Source: Fragilaria crotonensis
Taxonomy: Eukaryota; Bacillariophyta; Fragilariophyceae; Fragilariales; Fragilariaceae
Direction: 5' to 3'
DNA: 49,198 nt
NCBI GenBank assembly: GCA_022925895.1
Contig: JAKSYS010000482.1
Location: 1 to 49,198, forward strand
Part shown: positions 19,590 through 30,244 of the stretch, one piece after another
How positions within the stretch are numbered: the first letter of the stretch is position 1
Layout: each line of letters opens with the position of its first letter
Notes under the pieces: model-generated
Databases searched by the model: none
Seen by the model: only the letters and a program-made list of their open reading frames with translations
What the model was told of the DNA's origin: nothing
Position numbers and translations under genes: made by a program

Positions 19590-20471
19590 TTAGTAGATGT
19601 CATTTTGATCACCGATCGAAAGTGCATCTCCACCTCGCGATATTTCACCAGCTGCTGCTGCTGTCGCCTGCAGTTCAGTTCCCACCTCCTCATTCTGACC
19701 ATACTTATCTTGCCACCCTTCCGGCCCGACCACATAATATTCATTGAACTTGACGTACGCATACGTCAGGGCCGCGTACACGACTGCCACGATCGCCTTG
19801 CGCTGCACGGATTTGTCTCGAGTGTGCCAAACGGCTGCGGCACTCGATGCGATCATGAAATTGAATTCATCATTGTCACCGTTGCGTAGCAGACTGACGG
19901 CCGTATCGGTGAATCCCCAAACTGCAAAGACAGGACCCCAGATTTTGGCCCATCGATAGCATTTTCCAGAATATCGTTTGAGACGCATTGGAATCTCTTC
20001 ATTCCAGGGTGTTCCCAAGAGTCCTTCCTTGCGAGTCATGAGATTGGGAAAGCCACGTACTCCGGCAGTGATCAATCCGAATGAAACACCGAGTGCAAAG
20101 TTGGTAGTGGTAACTACAATGATGTTGCGGGTCCCTCTAACTAACTTGCCACCGAATCCAAGTTCCTTGAAGGGTTTAATTACCTTTGTGTGTTGTTTTG
20201 ACGGAACAACTTGAACGACAGTTTCATAATCTTCTGGAATAACTTCATCATCTCCAAGTTCTTCTTCTTCTGCTGCTGCTATGTCATCGACAATGGATGA
20301 TGTAGATGATGCGAACAAATGATAACGTGGTCCAAAGGGACGACTGCGAGGTGCTAGAGCTCGTCTTCGTGACGACACCCCAATCACTCGGATATGGGCA
20401 GGTGACGAAAAGTGTGCGGTTGTTGTCGCTAGAAAGAAAAGGAAGAGAACGGGAGTTCGTACCAGGATCAT
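19590..20471 (-). CDS. Tim17/22/23-family-like membrane protein with plastid-type leader, 293 aa
   Basis: The frame extends upstream to an ATG at 20561. I choose ATG 20471 because the protein then begins MILVRTPVLFLFFLATTTA, a clean signal peptide, followed by HFSSP and an Arg/Ser-rich stretch. That layout matches the bipartite leader of diatom plastid proteins, with Phe near the expected cleavage site. The mature part has an acidic segment and then a series of Gly-spaced hydrophobic helices (NFALGVSFGLITAG, WGPVFAVWGFTDTAVS, FNFMIASSAAAVW, AIVAVVYAALTYAYVKF) resembling the Tim17/Tim22/Tim23/PMP24 fold. Such proteins form or gate membrane translocation pores. The family and plastid location are inferred from pattern alone. 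It is divergent from the SnoaL-like gene at 22122. Confidence 0.6.
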   Translation of the reverse strand: MILVRTPVLFLFFLATTTAHFSSPAHIRVIGVSSRRRALAPRSRPFGPRYHLFASSTSSIVDDIAAAEEEELGDDEVIPEDYETVVQVVPSKQHTKVIKPFKELGFGGKLVRGTRNIIVVTTTNFALGVSFGLITAGVRGFPNLMTRKEGLLGTPWNEEIPMRLKRYSGKCYRWAKIWGPVFAVWGFTDTAVSLLRNGDNDEFNFMIASSAAAVWHTRDKSVQRKAIVAVVYAALTYAYVKFNEYYVVGPEGWQDKYGQNEEVGTELQATAAAAGEISRGGDALSIGDQNDIY

Positions 20472-20784
20472 CTTGGACGCAATCAGTGCCCCGTTCTTGT
20501 ATAGAACTGGAGTTTGAAGAATTGAGATAAAGTGGTTGTGTACGTTTCGTTTTTTTGTCAATCTGTTTCATGTTGTTTGATTGGCAAGATCGTGTATCCA
20601 TGCTCTTGCAGGCCTGTTGTCTTGGCGCTTCCACCTGTCAGCTCCTAGCTATGGTATGATGGAGAATCTTGACACGGTGCGAGAAGCCTGAAATTCAAGC
20701 TAAATTTCAAACGGGTATATAGCGGAAAACTTCAACTTTTTCAGATTCAAGGTTCCCAATTCTTTGGCTCCTCCTACTTGTGCT

Positions 20785-21388
20785 CAGGGCTGGCAAAAAC
20801 CTAAAGTTTTCAAAATCAAGATTAGGTTTTTGGGTTTTTGGGCAAAAACCTAGAAAAACCTAAATTTAGGTTTTTGAACTTAGAGTACGTGGTGGCTAGT
20901 ACCTAGTACAGCGTACTGCTGACGTCTGAGACGTATAGTGTACAGTAGAAGCTACTACTAGTAGTCGAAACTCGGATAAAGCCGATGTCTTACGTTTGCA
21001 GTTGCCGCGATGGCGACCAGCCTGGTCCTAGTATCGAGAAGCATCGTCAGCATTGGCAACAAGATCAGCATCATCAGATATCCAGTTGCAATCGCGAAAG
21101 AAGATATAGTTGGTCTTGATGTAAACCAGCTTCTCTATCTTTGCATCGCGCAGGCTGTTTCATCTTAATGATTAGTGCGTATTGCTACTAGGCGTATACA
21201 AGATACCAGACGCAAAACACTCCAAAATCCAGAATACGTCGTTCGCATCTATGCCATGGAATCCGGAATTCTCCCTTGAAACCAGAGCAAAAACCCAAAA
21301 ACCAAAAACCTTGAGTTTTAGAACGATTAGGTTTTTACCAAAAAACCTAAGCAAAAACCTAATCGAAAAACCTAACGTGCCACCCCTG
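20785..21388. mobile_element. hAT-type non-autonomous element (MITE), 604 bp
   Basis: The ends are CAGGGCTGGCA on the left and the inverted CAGGGGTGGCA on the right. The 8-bp duplication CTTGTGCT flanks both sides (20777-20784, 21389-21396). CAGGG..TGGC ends plus an 8-bp target duplication identify the hAT superfamily. Both subterminal regions are packed with AGGTTTTT/AAAAACCTA repeats in inverted orientation. No transposase ORF is inside, so it depends on one encoded elsewhere. It sits between the divergent Tim17-like and SnoaL-like genes. Confidence 0.9.
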
Positions 21389-21396
21389 CTTGTGCT

Positions 21397-22121
21397 TTGG
21401 TTCCCGGTGTTCTGTGATAGATCTATGTAGAGCGGGGTATGGGACAAACACACATTTTAAACTTATGACACATTGAAATATATCAATGCATATTCTACTG
21501 GAAGACGTGGTGTGAGATCATACTCTAATCTGCATGATACTTGTATTGCGAGTACTATGGAGTCTATTACGAATTAACCGCTCAACGGTCGAATCCAACC
21601 GACATATTGACGCGTTTTCATGAATAACATGCATACGGATACGTAGGACATGAACAGCACAAGATCGCGGGCCCGGCACTGCGTTGCAGTCCCTTCCCTT
21701 TCTTTTCGACGACCTACTCTCCTCTCTGACTTGATGTGCTCCATACATGCCTGCTTCCCTTGGACTCCAGGTCAAGATTGTATCGTCAACAAACATCAAG
21801 TGTTACGAATTATTACCGCTACGCATTATTAACATTGAACTGCTCACTCTGTGAACAAGTTGTATTGCTTCCAAAGTTCCGAAAACAGTGAGTCGTCGAT
21901 TCGCTACGAGAAACGAAGGAAAGCCATAAACTATAGTACTTGGTCCAGGTAGTCCAAGAACGCTGCGCTCGAATTGAGATTGTGCCAGTGCTGAAACCTG
22001 AGTACTCCGAGTAGGCATTACGAATCAAGGCATCACTAAATCACAACACACGAGGAACAGAATCATCACACGATACTTGTACTCCAGTAACAAGGAACTG
22101 CAATCTTGCACTCATTGAATC
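21397..22121. other. Upstream region of SnoaL-like gene
   Basis: No supported gene. The small open frames show no domain. It probably contains the promoter and 5' UTR of the gene at 22122. Confidence 0.5.
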
Positions 22122-23398
22122 ATGAGCATCCCACCCTACGAATTCCAACGATCTGCTGCAAAAGCACCTTCGTCGGTGGCGGAGTCGAGTCTCGATTATT
22201 CCGAGCCCGTTGATATCGATAACGACTCGTATGTCGATTCCTACATCGCGGGTTCCTCCATCATGACCACGGGTCCTCATCCCTATCCAGATGCCACACG
22301 GACAGTTCACGAAATGCACTTGGCGCTCTTGTACTTACTATCCAATCCAGAAGAATTCCAGAAAGCCTTGCAAGAACGTCCTCCTCGAGGTGCCACAACA
22401 TTGGCACAATGGAATGAAGAATACGATACCGAAGCCAGTGTCAATACAGGTGGCGATACGATATCTGTCATTCCGGGAACATCCACTCCTCTCCCATTCG
22501 TGGTATTTTCCGATGCCGCAGAAGTTGTTCTTCCCCAAGCTCACACGGCGTCGCAATTGTTTGGTGTCGAACGAGTTGAGGGCATTGAACTCGAAGCCGC
22601 AGCGGGTGTTCCAGCCATTTCGCAATTGTTTCTCCGATGGTTGGCACTCATGCCAGGGGCGGACCATTTGAATATTATTGATCCACCAGGATTGACAGTC
22701 ATGAGAATCGCTGGAGGTCGGTATCGCGTGACGGCGGCACATCGCGTGGTGTGGACGTGAGTATCTTTGTGTGTGATGTGGCCGTTGGTGAATTGTGTGG
22801 TGACTCGCACTCTCGTCGATCCTAACCACACATGGCATCTTACTAACACACACTTTGTACTTGCAGATGGATGAATGAGTTTGTGCAAATTGAAGAAAAT
22901 GAATCCGTCCTTGAAGTTGGGGACTTGGTCCACATGACAATTGTCGACGTGTTTTAGACCGATAACAATGGAAGGCTCCTATCCTACTGTCCCACCTTTG
23001 ACAATCGAGACATTCGCAAAACGACCTTGGCCACGGAAACCATTCGCAAATCATCGTCCAAAATCATGTCGCAGTGGTCTGTCATTGCCAATTCGCAAGC
23101 CGCCGCCCGATTGAATCAGGGGGTCAATTATGCTGCCAAAATGGGTATGGAGGCGGCCAAGTCGACCTATGATTCTGTCAAGAACTCCATTGATGAGCGC
23201 ATGGGGACTCCTATGAAGCAGCAACTACAACAGTCGCCGAATTTGAATGCACAGCAACAAGGCAATGCTCTGAGCTTCGAAGAAACCGTAAATGACAGCG
23301 TACAATCGGCCGCGTCGCGACGAACAGAATCCGAAGGGAGCAGTGAAGCAGATCTATCGCGTACCAAGACGGATACTGTTCGAAGGCAAATGGTCTGA
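22122..23398 (+). CDS. SnoaL/NTF2-like-fold protein, one intron, in-frame TAG
   Basis: Exon 1 is 22122-22756 and exon 2 is 22867-23398. The 110-bp intron begins GTGAGT, ends TTGCAG, and joins ...VVWT to WMNEF in frame. The protein starts MSIPPYEFQ and has a helical middle (TVHEMHLALLYLLSNPEEF). It then has a strand-rich part typical of the NTF2-like cone fold (YRVTAAHRVVW, VLEVGDLVHMTIVDVF). At 22955-22957 a TAG interrupts the last strands, yet the same frame goes on with TDNNGRLLSYCPTFDNRDI, which is what a SnoaL-like fold has next, and then a Ser/Gln-rich tail to 23398. So the TAG looks like a point change in an otherwise 388-residue protein. Function is unknown. Confidence 0.68.
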
Positions 23399-23639
23399 AA
23401 TCAAACAAAATAGCCTTGCAGTTGTAAAACGTTGTTAATTCTTGTTTTGATTAGGATCTTCCCCGTATGAGGGAAGCTGCTACTATCTCCTCGCTCTCCA
23501 CACAGCAATGTACTCCAGAAAGGTGGCAGTGCAAGTCGATGAGCTAATATTTGTATGACAGTTCATGAAGCAAAACTGAGCAACTTCTTGTTCTCACGAT
23601 GGCATCCGGTTCATTGTATCTTTCTTGGATAGAAAAATT
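23399..23639. other. Short spacer between convergent genes
   Basis: About 240 bases, presumably the 3' UTRs of the two flanking genes. Nothing else is seen. Confidence 0.5.
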
Positions 23640-25896
23640 CTAATCTTGATGAGGTCGGGCTTGTCCGCGGCGGCGCTTTTTCAACACGGCGCTGAGGGCT
23701 AGTGTCGCCCCTGCAGCCAACCACAAACCACTAACAAGTCGAATGTCACCAACACATGCATCGGATTCCAACAACCGTTCTGGTGATGCCTTGGATAGGT
23801 GTGGAAAGCATCCCCCATCCTTTGATGTACATAGCAGACTTCGCACTCGGTCATACCGCATTGCAGACTTATCCAAGAGCATAAAGTACGTTCTTGCCGG
23901 GAGCAACACAAACTGCTCCACACCTTTAACGAAACTACTGCTTTCGTAGGATGCTCCCACGACTCCGACACATGCTTCCGGTTCGCCAAACATCCCCCAG
24001 ACAATTCCCCACGAAACATAGACCAACCATGCAGTCATGACTACAACCATGACTTCTAATGCGCGTCCCCGCACATCGACGCCGGCGATTCTCTTTAGCA
24101 CCGATGCCAAGCCTCCACCCAAGACAGCCATGATGTAGAACGAAGGAGGCAGGAACGAGAAAGCCAAATCGTACAGTAGAGGGTCCCTGAGGATGCCAGG
24201 GATCAAAACAAGCAATAAACTGCCATACACAACGACAGACCACCAGAATCTGGATGGTTTGTAGCAGACGTGTTTGTGAACAATGTGCCACGAAACATTC
24301 TGGCATTGTCGTGAGCAGTAATATGAGCGCAAACAGCGAACACACTTCCACCGAGCTCTTCTTCGGCATAGACTGCAGGCCCATCGGCGTCGCGAGACAC
24401 CGCGTTTCTTCAACAAGCGTCGTGCCCGGCAGTAGAGAGCGACGATAGGCGAAACAATAACCGGCGCCATGGGACGAAACCATCGTCGTCGAACAAGAGC
24501 TGCTCCCAGTTGCCATCCAAAGTGCGGCTGACGCAAGGCTGCCATAACATGAGGTGGCATTGCTTCTAGCCATTCCTCTTCGACTTGAGAGACTGGTCGC
24601 GACGATGGTGGTGGAAGAGCGTAGGGTTTGGAGCACGTTTCACAATGAGTTCCATTTCGCGCCTCAGGATGACGCGATCGACATCGCCATTGTTCGACAC
24701 AAAGGTAGTGGACAAATGCCATGGATCCAGAGCATTCACAGGGCGCTAGCAACGGATTGTCACCTGCATCCGTTTCACCATTTTCGTCATCATCGTGAAG
24801 CCCATCGCGACAGATACGACAAAAAACATGCTGGCCTTCGAACGGAATGGTGACGGGTGGGACTAAACCATCATCGTAGTTACTGAGTAGGTTCAAGACC
24901 GTGCTAGAAGGAAATACGACGCCGGTTCGCAAGCATCGCAGTGTTTTCTCGTCAGAATTAACAGCGTAAAATCCTGGAGAAGGGGCCCTAGATCCTTCCA
25001 CAAACGTCTCGTGATTCGACAAAAGCGAGGCAGGCTGAAACTCCGTAGACGATTCAGTCGCGGGAGGCATTTCCTCCGCAGGATTTGCTGGATTTTCGAG
25101 CACTGAAGGATCTGAAATGACGGAAGGAAACATGGTTAGTGCGGCCACCTAGAAGTACGAACCATAGGATACCATGCAGTTAAATCTCACCATCACTAGC
25201 CTTGGAATTTGTCTCTTGCAGCTTTGATTGAATGCTGTTCGTTCCATCTCCATCTCCCGCTCCTGCGTCGAAGGTTTGCTTGATGTGATTCGTGTGCGCC
25301 ACAAGACAGACATAACCTGCAAAACCACCCTTGGTGCCAGGCCAACGGAGTCGCAACCAGTAGTTCGAGTGCATGAAGACAACATCATCGACCAATACCA
25401 CTTCAGAGTGTCTAATTCTCCTAATCGCATTAACCGACTGTGACGACAAGGGCGTGGAAGACGATGCTAAATGACGAGTCGATGGCCCAGTTCGTTCAGG
25501 ACCTCCATGTCCGATATTCACCATAGTTGTACCTGAAGTTTCGGTGCTTGGTTGGTTTCTGGTTTCCTCCCAATCGTCTTCTTCTTCTTGATGCTGTTGC
25601 TGTTCGTCTTCGTGTTGGTCATGTTCTAACTCGTTCATGGCAATCCTGCTTGTAGTATTCACGTTTCCTTCATTGGTTGTGACGGTGACAGTAACCGTAG
25701 ACGACCCGTGCCAAGTGCTCCCAGCGGTGGAACGAGCCACGTCGGATACCTCTCGATCTCGATCAACACCTTCACCCGTACTATTACTATTGGCAGAGGA
25801 CCTGGCATTGAGAGGGAAGGGATGGGGATATACCGGAATGCCATGGCGCCAGGGTTCAACGCTGTTGACGCCAGGTTTGCAAAGATAGATTGGCAT
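23640..25896 (-). CDS. RING-CH (MARCH-type) E3 ubiquitin ligase with MYND finger and membrane helices, 725 aa
   Basis: Exon 1 is 25896-25191 and exon 2 is 25111-23640. A 79-bp intron (GTGAGA...TTTCAG) joins KASD to DPSVLENP in frame. The N-terminus (MPIYLCKPG, EPWRHGIPVYPHPF) is a conserved-looking leader, followed by an acidic Gln/Glu-rich stretch and a small domain containing VVLVDDVVFMHSNYWLRLRW. A RING-CH finger lies at about residues 333-395 (CRIC, CECSGS, HYLCVEQW, CETC). A MYND-type finger lies at about 481-518 (CSLC, CVRC, YYCSRQCQ, H..C). Several hydrophobic segments follow (VVVYGSLLLVLIPGI and others), and the tail is basic. MARCH-type proteins ubiquitylate membrane cargo. The MYND finger suggests an added peptide-binding role; the cellular membrane is unknown. 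Confidence 0.85.
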
Positions 25897-26873
25897 TGTG
25901 CTCTAAACACTGCGCACTGCGCACCGCACACCAATCAGAAAGAACGATTGCCGAGGCTATACCTACACTCGAACGCAGTGCGATTCACTGAACTCTTCAA
26001 TGATTGAGCTGTTCGTGCGTTCCAGCTATTAGTGAGATTCGTCAATTCAATTGGATGCTACTACTGAGCACTTGAGAATTGTCGATCTTCAAGTCCAAGG
26101 TTGCAACGCAACAGAACCAGCCCAGCTGGAAGGAATGCAAATGCTCCAGTACTTGTCCTCGAGTACGCTAACTCGGAGTACAAAGTACTGTTTGTACAAG
26201 GTACGATACCAATTTCCAATTTCCGATGTCTCGACGGCGCTTGGTCGTATGATAGGTCGTTGCATGCTCACATCAATCAGGTTTGAAAGGTACTGAGTAC
26301 TGAGTATAACAGTACTTTGTGGAATTTGTAGGAGGTACAATACTGCTACGACAGTGGCAGTAGGGTGCCCTTGAGTTCTCTGTCGCACGATCGAACGAAT
26401 GGACAGCCAATTGGCAGCCATTTCCCACATCCGTTCACTCGGGTTTGGTGTGTGCCTGTTTTTTGATTTGCATGCTTGTCCATGCCGTAAATCGTGTTTT
26501 ACAGATGCAACAAGAAACAAATATTGCACGCATGGTACCGTTGTATTAATACTGAGTACTGTAGTACTGGCTAACAGGGAATACGGCATTGCTCTTCATG
26601 TACCACTATGAATACATCATTTTAACTGCAAAAGGATGGCACGCGTCACAATTCGGATTACTCGCATTACACCGACGTTGACTCTATTACAAATCTCAAC
26701 CAATCTTTCAGTTCAGTTTCTTTCACTGCATAGCTCAAGCAACAATAAAGTCCTGGTGCTTCATGAAGCCAAGGTACTCATGGTATTCAATAGCGCGAAG
26801 CTCAGTGGTTGTAGTCCGTCGCCGCCTCTAATGCGAATCTAGGAGTAATTCAATCTTCGCATCATAGCTTGCA
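25897..26873. other. Intergenic region, GTAC-rich, no gene seen
   Basis: Contains clusters of AGTACTGAGTACTG-like motifs at 26145-26320 and 26550-26575. The open frames are short and without domains. Upstream part presumably serves the RING-CH gene; 26800-26873 would be 3' UTR of the SANT gene. Confidence 0.5.
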
Positions 26874-27686
26874 CTATCTTGGTTTCCCACCATTCGCATG
26901 TGCTGACACTTCGTGAGTGTCCAATATCCAAGAGCTTCCTATATCGTCATCCGGCTGATACTGTCGCTTCCATTCCTTGTAGTGCTTTGTCTTCTTCCAA
27001 ATATAATAAAAAGCAACAACATCCTTCGTTTGCTTGTTGACAAGATGTTTGTGTGCTATTCTTGAAAAGTCTTTCCCATATTGCATCAACGCGGCCTCAA
27101 ACAAGGCAACTTCTCGCGGTGACCAGTCTTCCCATACAGTCCGTTGTCGCAAGGGGCTCGTCAAGTATCCCAACGTTGTGATGCGTTCCAATCCATCCCA
27201 ATAAGGATTCACTTTCCCATCACCACTATTTGTTGGCATCATTAAATGACCAACTGCTTCGGTGTAGTATTCCATCAATACATGCGCGCGCCAGCGTTTA
27301 TTGGTTTTTGTTGATGGAGTTGTTGTCGTTGTTGGTAATGTTGTTGATACTGACGCACTTGATCGTTCTTGGTGAAGGATCTCGTCACTGACCTTTTCGT
27401 CGTTCTTCTCCAAGTTTTTGTTGTCGTTGCTATTAGATATGGACGTGGTCTCAAGAGGTTGCACGTTATTTGGAACATGAAAACCATCCAACGTTGTCGC
27501 AGTCGTCTCTGTCACCAGACCCACTCCTACACCATCAGTCACGTTGTGCTCAAGTTTCATTTTCTTTGAGGATAGTTCAAAAGAATCCTCGTTTTCATCC
27601 TTTACATTGTAACTAATAGTGTGATTGTTGTCTTCCTCATCGGTATGGCTTCGTTTGGTAGTGTTGGTGTTCTGGTCGGTCATCAT
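26874..27686 (-). CDS. SANT-domain protein, 270 aa
   Basis: I start at ATG 27686 (MMTDQNTN); a second ATG follows at once. The first half is disordered, rich in Asn, Asp, Thr and Ser, with a possible nuclear signal SSKKMKLE. The second half is a compact domain: VNPYWDGLERITTLGYL resembles the end of an ELM2-like segment. Then WEDWSPREVALFEAALMQYG...FSRIAHKHL...KDVVAFYYIWKKT is a SANT domain of the MTA/MIER/RERE kind (three helices with bulky aromatic cores). Such proteins tether histone deacetylases to chromatin. The ELM2 part is partial, so assignment beyond SANT is tentative. It is divergent from the gene at 28962. Confidence 0.75.
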   Translation of the reverse strand: MMTDQNTNTTKRSHTDEEDNNHTISYNVKDENEDSFELSSKKMKLEHNVTDGVGVGLVTETTATTLDGFHVPNNVQPLETTSISNSNDNKNLEKNDEKVSDEILHQERSSASVSTTLPTTTTTPSTKTNKRWRAHVLMEYYTEAVGHLMMPTNSGDGKVNPYWDGLERITTLGYLTSPLRQRTVWEDWSPREVALFEAALMQYGKDFSRIAHKHLVNKQTKDVVAFYYIWKKTKHYKEWKRQYQPDDDIGSSWILDTHEVSAHANGGKPR

Positions 27687-28961
27687 GGACAATCATGGAT
27701 CATCAATCATCAATGATCATGGTCTATCGCCATCACATGAAACACACTCGGTATCGGTCCCATTGTGCCAGTATTACAGAATGGGCCACACAATGAAAAA
27801 CGTAGTACAAGTACTGAAGTACTACAAGTACATGTACCATACATCATACCCCTAACGCACTGTAGCAGCTTGAATTAAAACCTGTGCTGTAGGGAAACGT
27901 ACAGTATGTACGAGTCCATGAGATGGGAGATGTGCAGGGGTGTTTAATTAAGGCGATCCGGCCGGCGCGCCTACTGACGCCTTAATTAGTTAATTAAGGC
28001 GCCAAATTCGGACCTCAAGAAGGCGCAGGGGTTAGGGGTTCGGAAACTTAGAGGGTTGTCATACGATTATACGATTACTTTGGACCAGGGGTTATAGGGT
28101 TAACCCGTCGAGAATGTGACAGCTTAGCAGACATGCTGCAGTACCATGTACCATACATGTACATGTACTGTGTACTAGAAAATGGATAAACTCAAGAACT
28201 TTGTATGCATACACGTTACTTGGTACTACAACGACGTAGAAGTTCCTCCAGCTACAGTACTGTCCCAAACGTGCGAGGTCGAAATCCCAATCAGGCGAGG
28301 GGTCATCATCACAGTACGAAACGTGCAGGATATTACATGGTCGATTCGATTTCCTGTAAGTAAAAAAGTGTGAAAAACCGAGAGAGTCACAGTAATTTGT
28401 GTCAAGGTTATGGCGTAGAGATGTAACTCAGCTCATACATAACGAAACGAGGATAGGGAGTTCATGTTGTACTGCTGCTTTGGGGTTTTGTACACCAGTG
28501 TCAACTCGGAACAAGGAACAAAGGGAGTTAGTTCATGGTGTACATGTTCATGGTACCCAGTGCAGTAGAAAGTTGAACACAACACACAAAACTCATCACT
28601 CTTGTTCGTTTGCGAACTCAGATTGTGATCTCATTGTTTGCACACTTCAAAGGACTGTTTCTTTGAGTACTATTGGACGAGAGAGTAGCCAGAGAGTATT
28701 AGTGAGTGCGGAAGAGATCCGACTCGACAACAAGTATTTTGAACGCAGAGAAGAACAAGAATAGGCATTGCAAGGAAAGAGGAGAGTTCTGTTCTTATCA
28801 CGTTCTCTCCGAGTCTGTGATTCTGCTATCTGCTACTGTTACTACTTGGCCACTTGACACTACGGGTAGTTCGTGTTACTGATCCGCAACTGCCTACTCC
28901 GATTACGGAGAACAAATCTACAAGAACAAACTCCTGCAGATTAAACGATTACACACAGAAG
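27687..28961. other. Divergent intergenic region with palindromic cluster
   Basis: 1.27 kb between the SANT gene (minus) and the two-exon gene (plus). It has GTACATGTAC-type palindromes at 27790-27840 and 28140-28170, the TTAATTAAGGCG cluster at 27944-27993, and GGGTTAGGGG/GGGTTAACCC strings at 28028-28105. Open frames at 28182-28373 and 28399-28764 lack domains. Nothing else is recognised. Confidence 0.45.
27944..27994. repeat. Palindromic cluster of TTAATTAAGGCG arms
   Basis: TTAATTAAGGCG at 27944 faces CGCCTTAATTA about 22 bases on, and that arm with the next TAATTAAGGCG forms a perfect 11-bp palindrome around GT. The centre includes GGCGCGCC. Three half-sites in 50 bases can form alternative cruciforms. 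Confidence 0.7.
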
Positions 28962-30244
28962 ATGGCCAACGCAAGTCGATTCGCAGAACGATCGCGATCC
29001 ATTCCAATACCAATTCAAAGGTTTGGAGAACCGACGCGAGACAGCGGGGACAGCAGCAGTGACGATGATGGAGATCTTAAGAATGACGAACGTAGAGGCC
29101 TGGAAGACGAATTCAGGGCGCTGTCTCTGGCACGTGTTGCTGGCTCCGTTCCTGCGAGACGAACTGGGATTCAGCGACATGCGCCCATCCATCGACCATT
29201 TTCCCTACCACCCAACGCGCCGCTGCTCCGTAGTAGAGGTTCGGGAGACCGAGAATGGTACGTTGAAGATCGTGTCCAACCAGTGAAAAATATGGCACTT
29301 GTTTGCCCGTGTCATGGGAAATCGGAACCATCACACCACGTGACAATGAATTGTGTGCATGTACTGCACTCAATTCGAGCTTCATTCCAGATGGCCCTTG
29401 CTTTGCCCACACACATCCTTTTCTTCCCAATTGAAGTTGCGACGCTTTTGTCCTCGTCAATCATCCTCGTTGCTGTTGAACATGTTGCTTGACTATCACA
29501 CTCACGAAGCTCCATCTCACGTTTTGGCTGTCCTTCATTCACAGTGATCAACCGCCCCCAATAGAACTGACTGAGAATATAGACTCCCATCTGTCACTGT
29601 CTTATGGGTCCTTGCGAGAATCTCAAATGGAAGGAAAGTTCATGGATGGTCCGGCAAGTTACCGCGATCGCACAGGACAGATTCACGAGTTGCGAAACAA
29701 CCAGCAGATTCGCCTCGATGCAACTGCCACTAGCTATCACCTACCCCAACTACTCCCCCCTCTGAATACACTCGCAAAATTCAATGCCGCAGGAAATTTA
29801 GAATCTTCTCTTGGCGAACGGATCAGGCAAGGAGCTACAGCCAATAACGCAAGCAACAATAAATCCCCAACGACGTCGACGCTCGCCAGTATGATGCAAG
29901 GAAAATCACCTCCACCGATCCCTGCCGACTATCTGCCTCAGCCCTATCAAGGTTTGTATGATCATCATGATGGGTATGACAATGCTGCAGTGTTCTCAAC
30001 ATCCTTGACTGGATTGGAAGTCTTGCAAGCCAGCGATCTATGCAGGCGCCAACGAGACGTTCCAAGTCACAAGACCAACGGTCAACGACCATCCAGTACG
30101 CCACATTACTTGCCAGAAATACCACTTCCATTGGCACCACAAGAACAACCACATCTTGCTGTTGTTGGAGATGCGCACTTCTTACCCGATGACAACGATG
30201 AGGAATTTCATCACCATGACATCTTTGAATTAGAAATGGAGTAA
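28962..30244 (+). CDS. Unrecognised disordered protein, two exons, 331 aa
   Basis: Exon 1 is 28962-29257, starting MANASRFAERSRS, and exon 2 is 29545-30244. A 287-bp intron (GTACGT...TTCACAG) joins ...SGDRE to (C)DQPPPIEL in frame; this model is mine and rests on the frame match and the splice consensus. The protein has no domain I recognise. It is rich in Pro, Ser, Asp and His and has an acidic patch in exon 1 (DSSSDDDGDLKNDERR). A second acidic, His-containing patch closes the protein (PDDNDEEFHHHDIFELEMEstop). Short proline motifs (PPPIPADYLPQPY) suggest binding to SH3/WW-like partners, which is a guess. It is divergent from the SANT gene and convergent with the Ste20-like kinase gene. Confidence 0.55.

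Noticed and set aside
20471..20561. ATG 20561 as start of the Tim17-like protein
   Set aside because: The next Met at 20471 begins a clean signal peptide, which the longer start would bury.
22338..23054. Minus-strand 238-residue ORF opposite the SnoaL-like gene
   Set aside because: Cys/His/Arg-rich shadow of a conserved gene on the plus strand.
25110..25190. RING-CH exon 2 starting its own gene at GTG 25148
   Set aside because: There is no ATG there, and a GTGAGA...TTTCAG intron joins it in frame with the upstream ORF, which lacks a finger domain of its own.
28020..28110. Interstitial telomere repeat array
   Set aside because: Only one or two imperfect TTAGGG-like units are present, too few to call an array.
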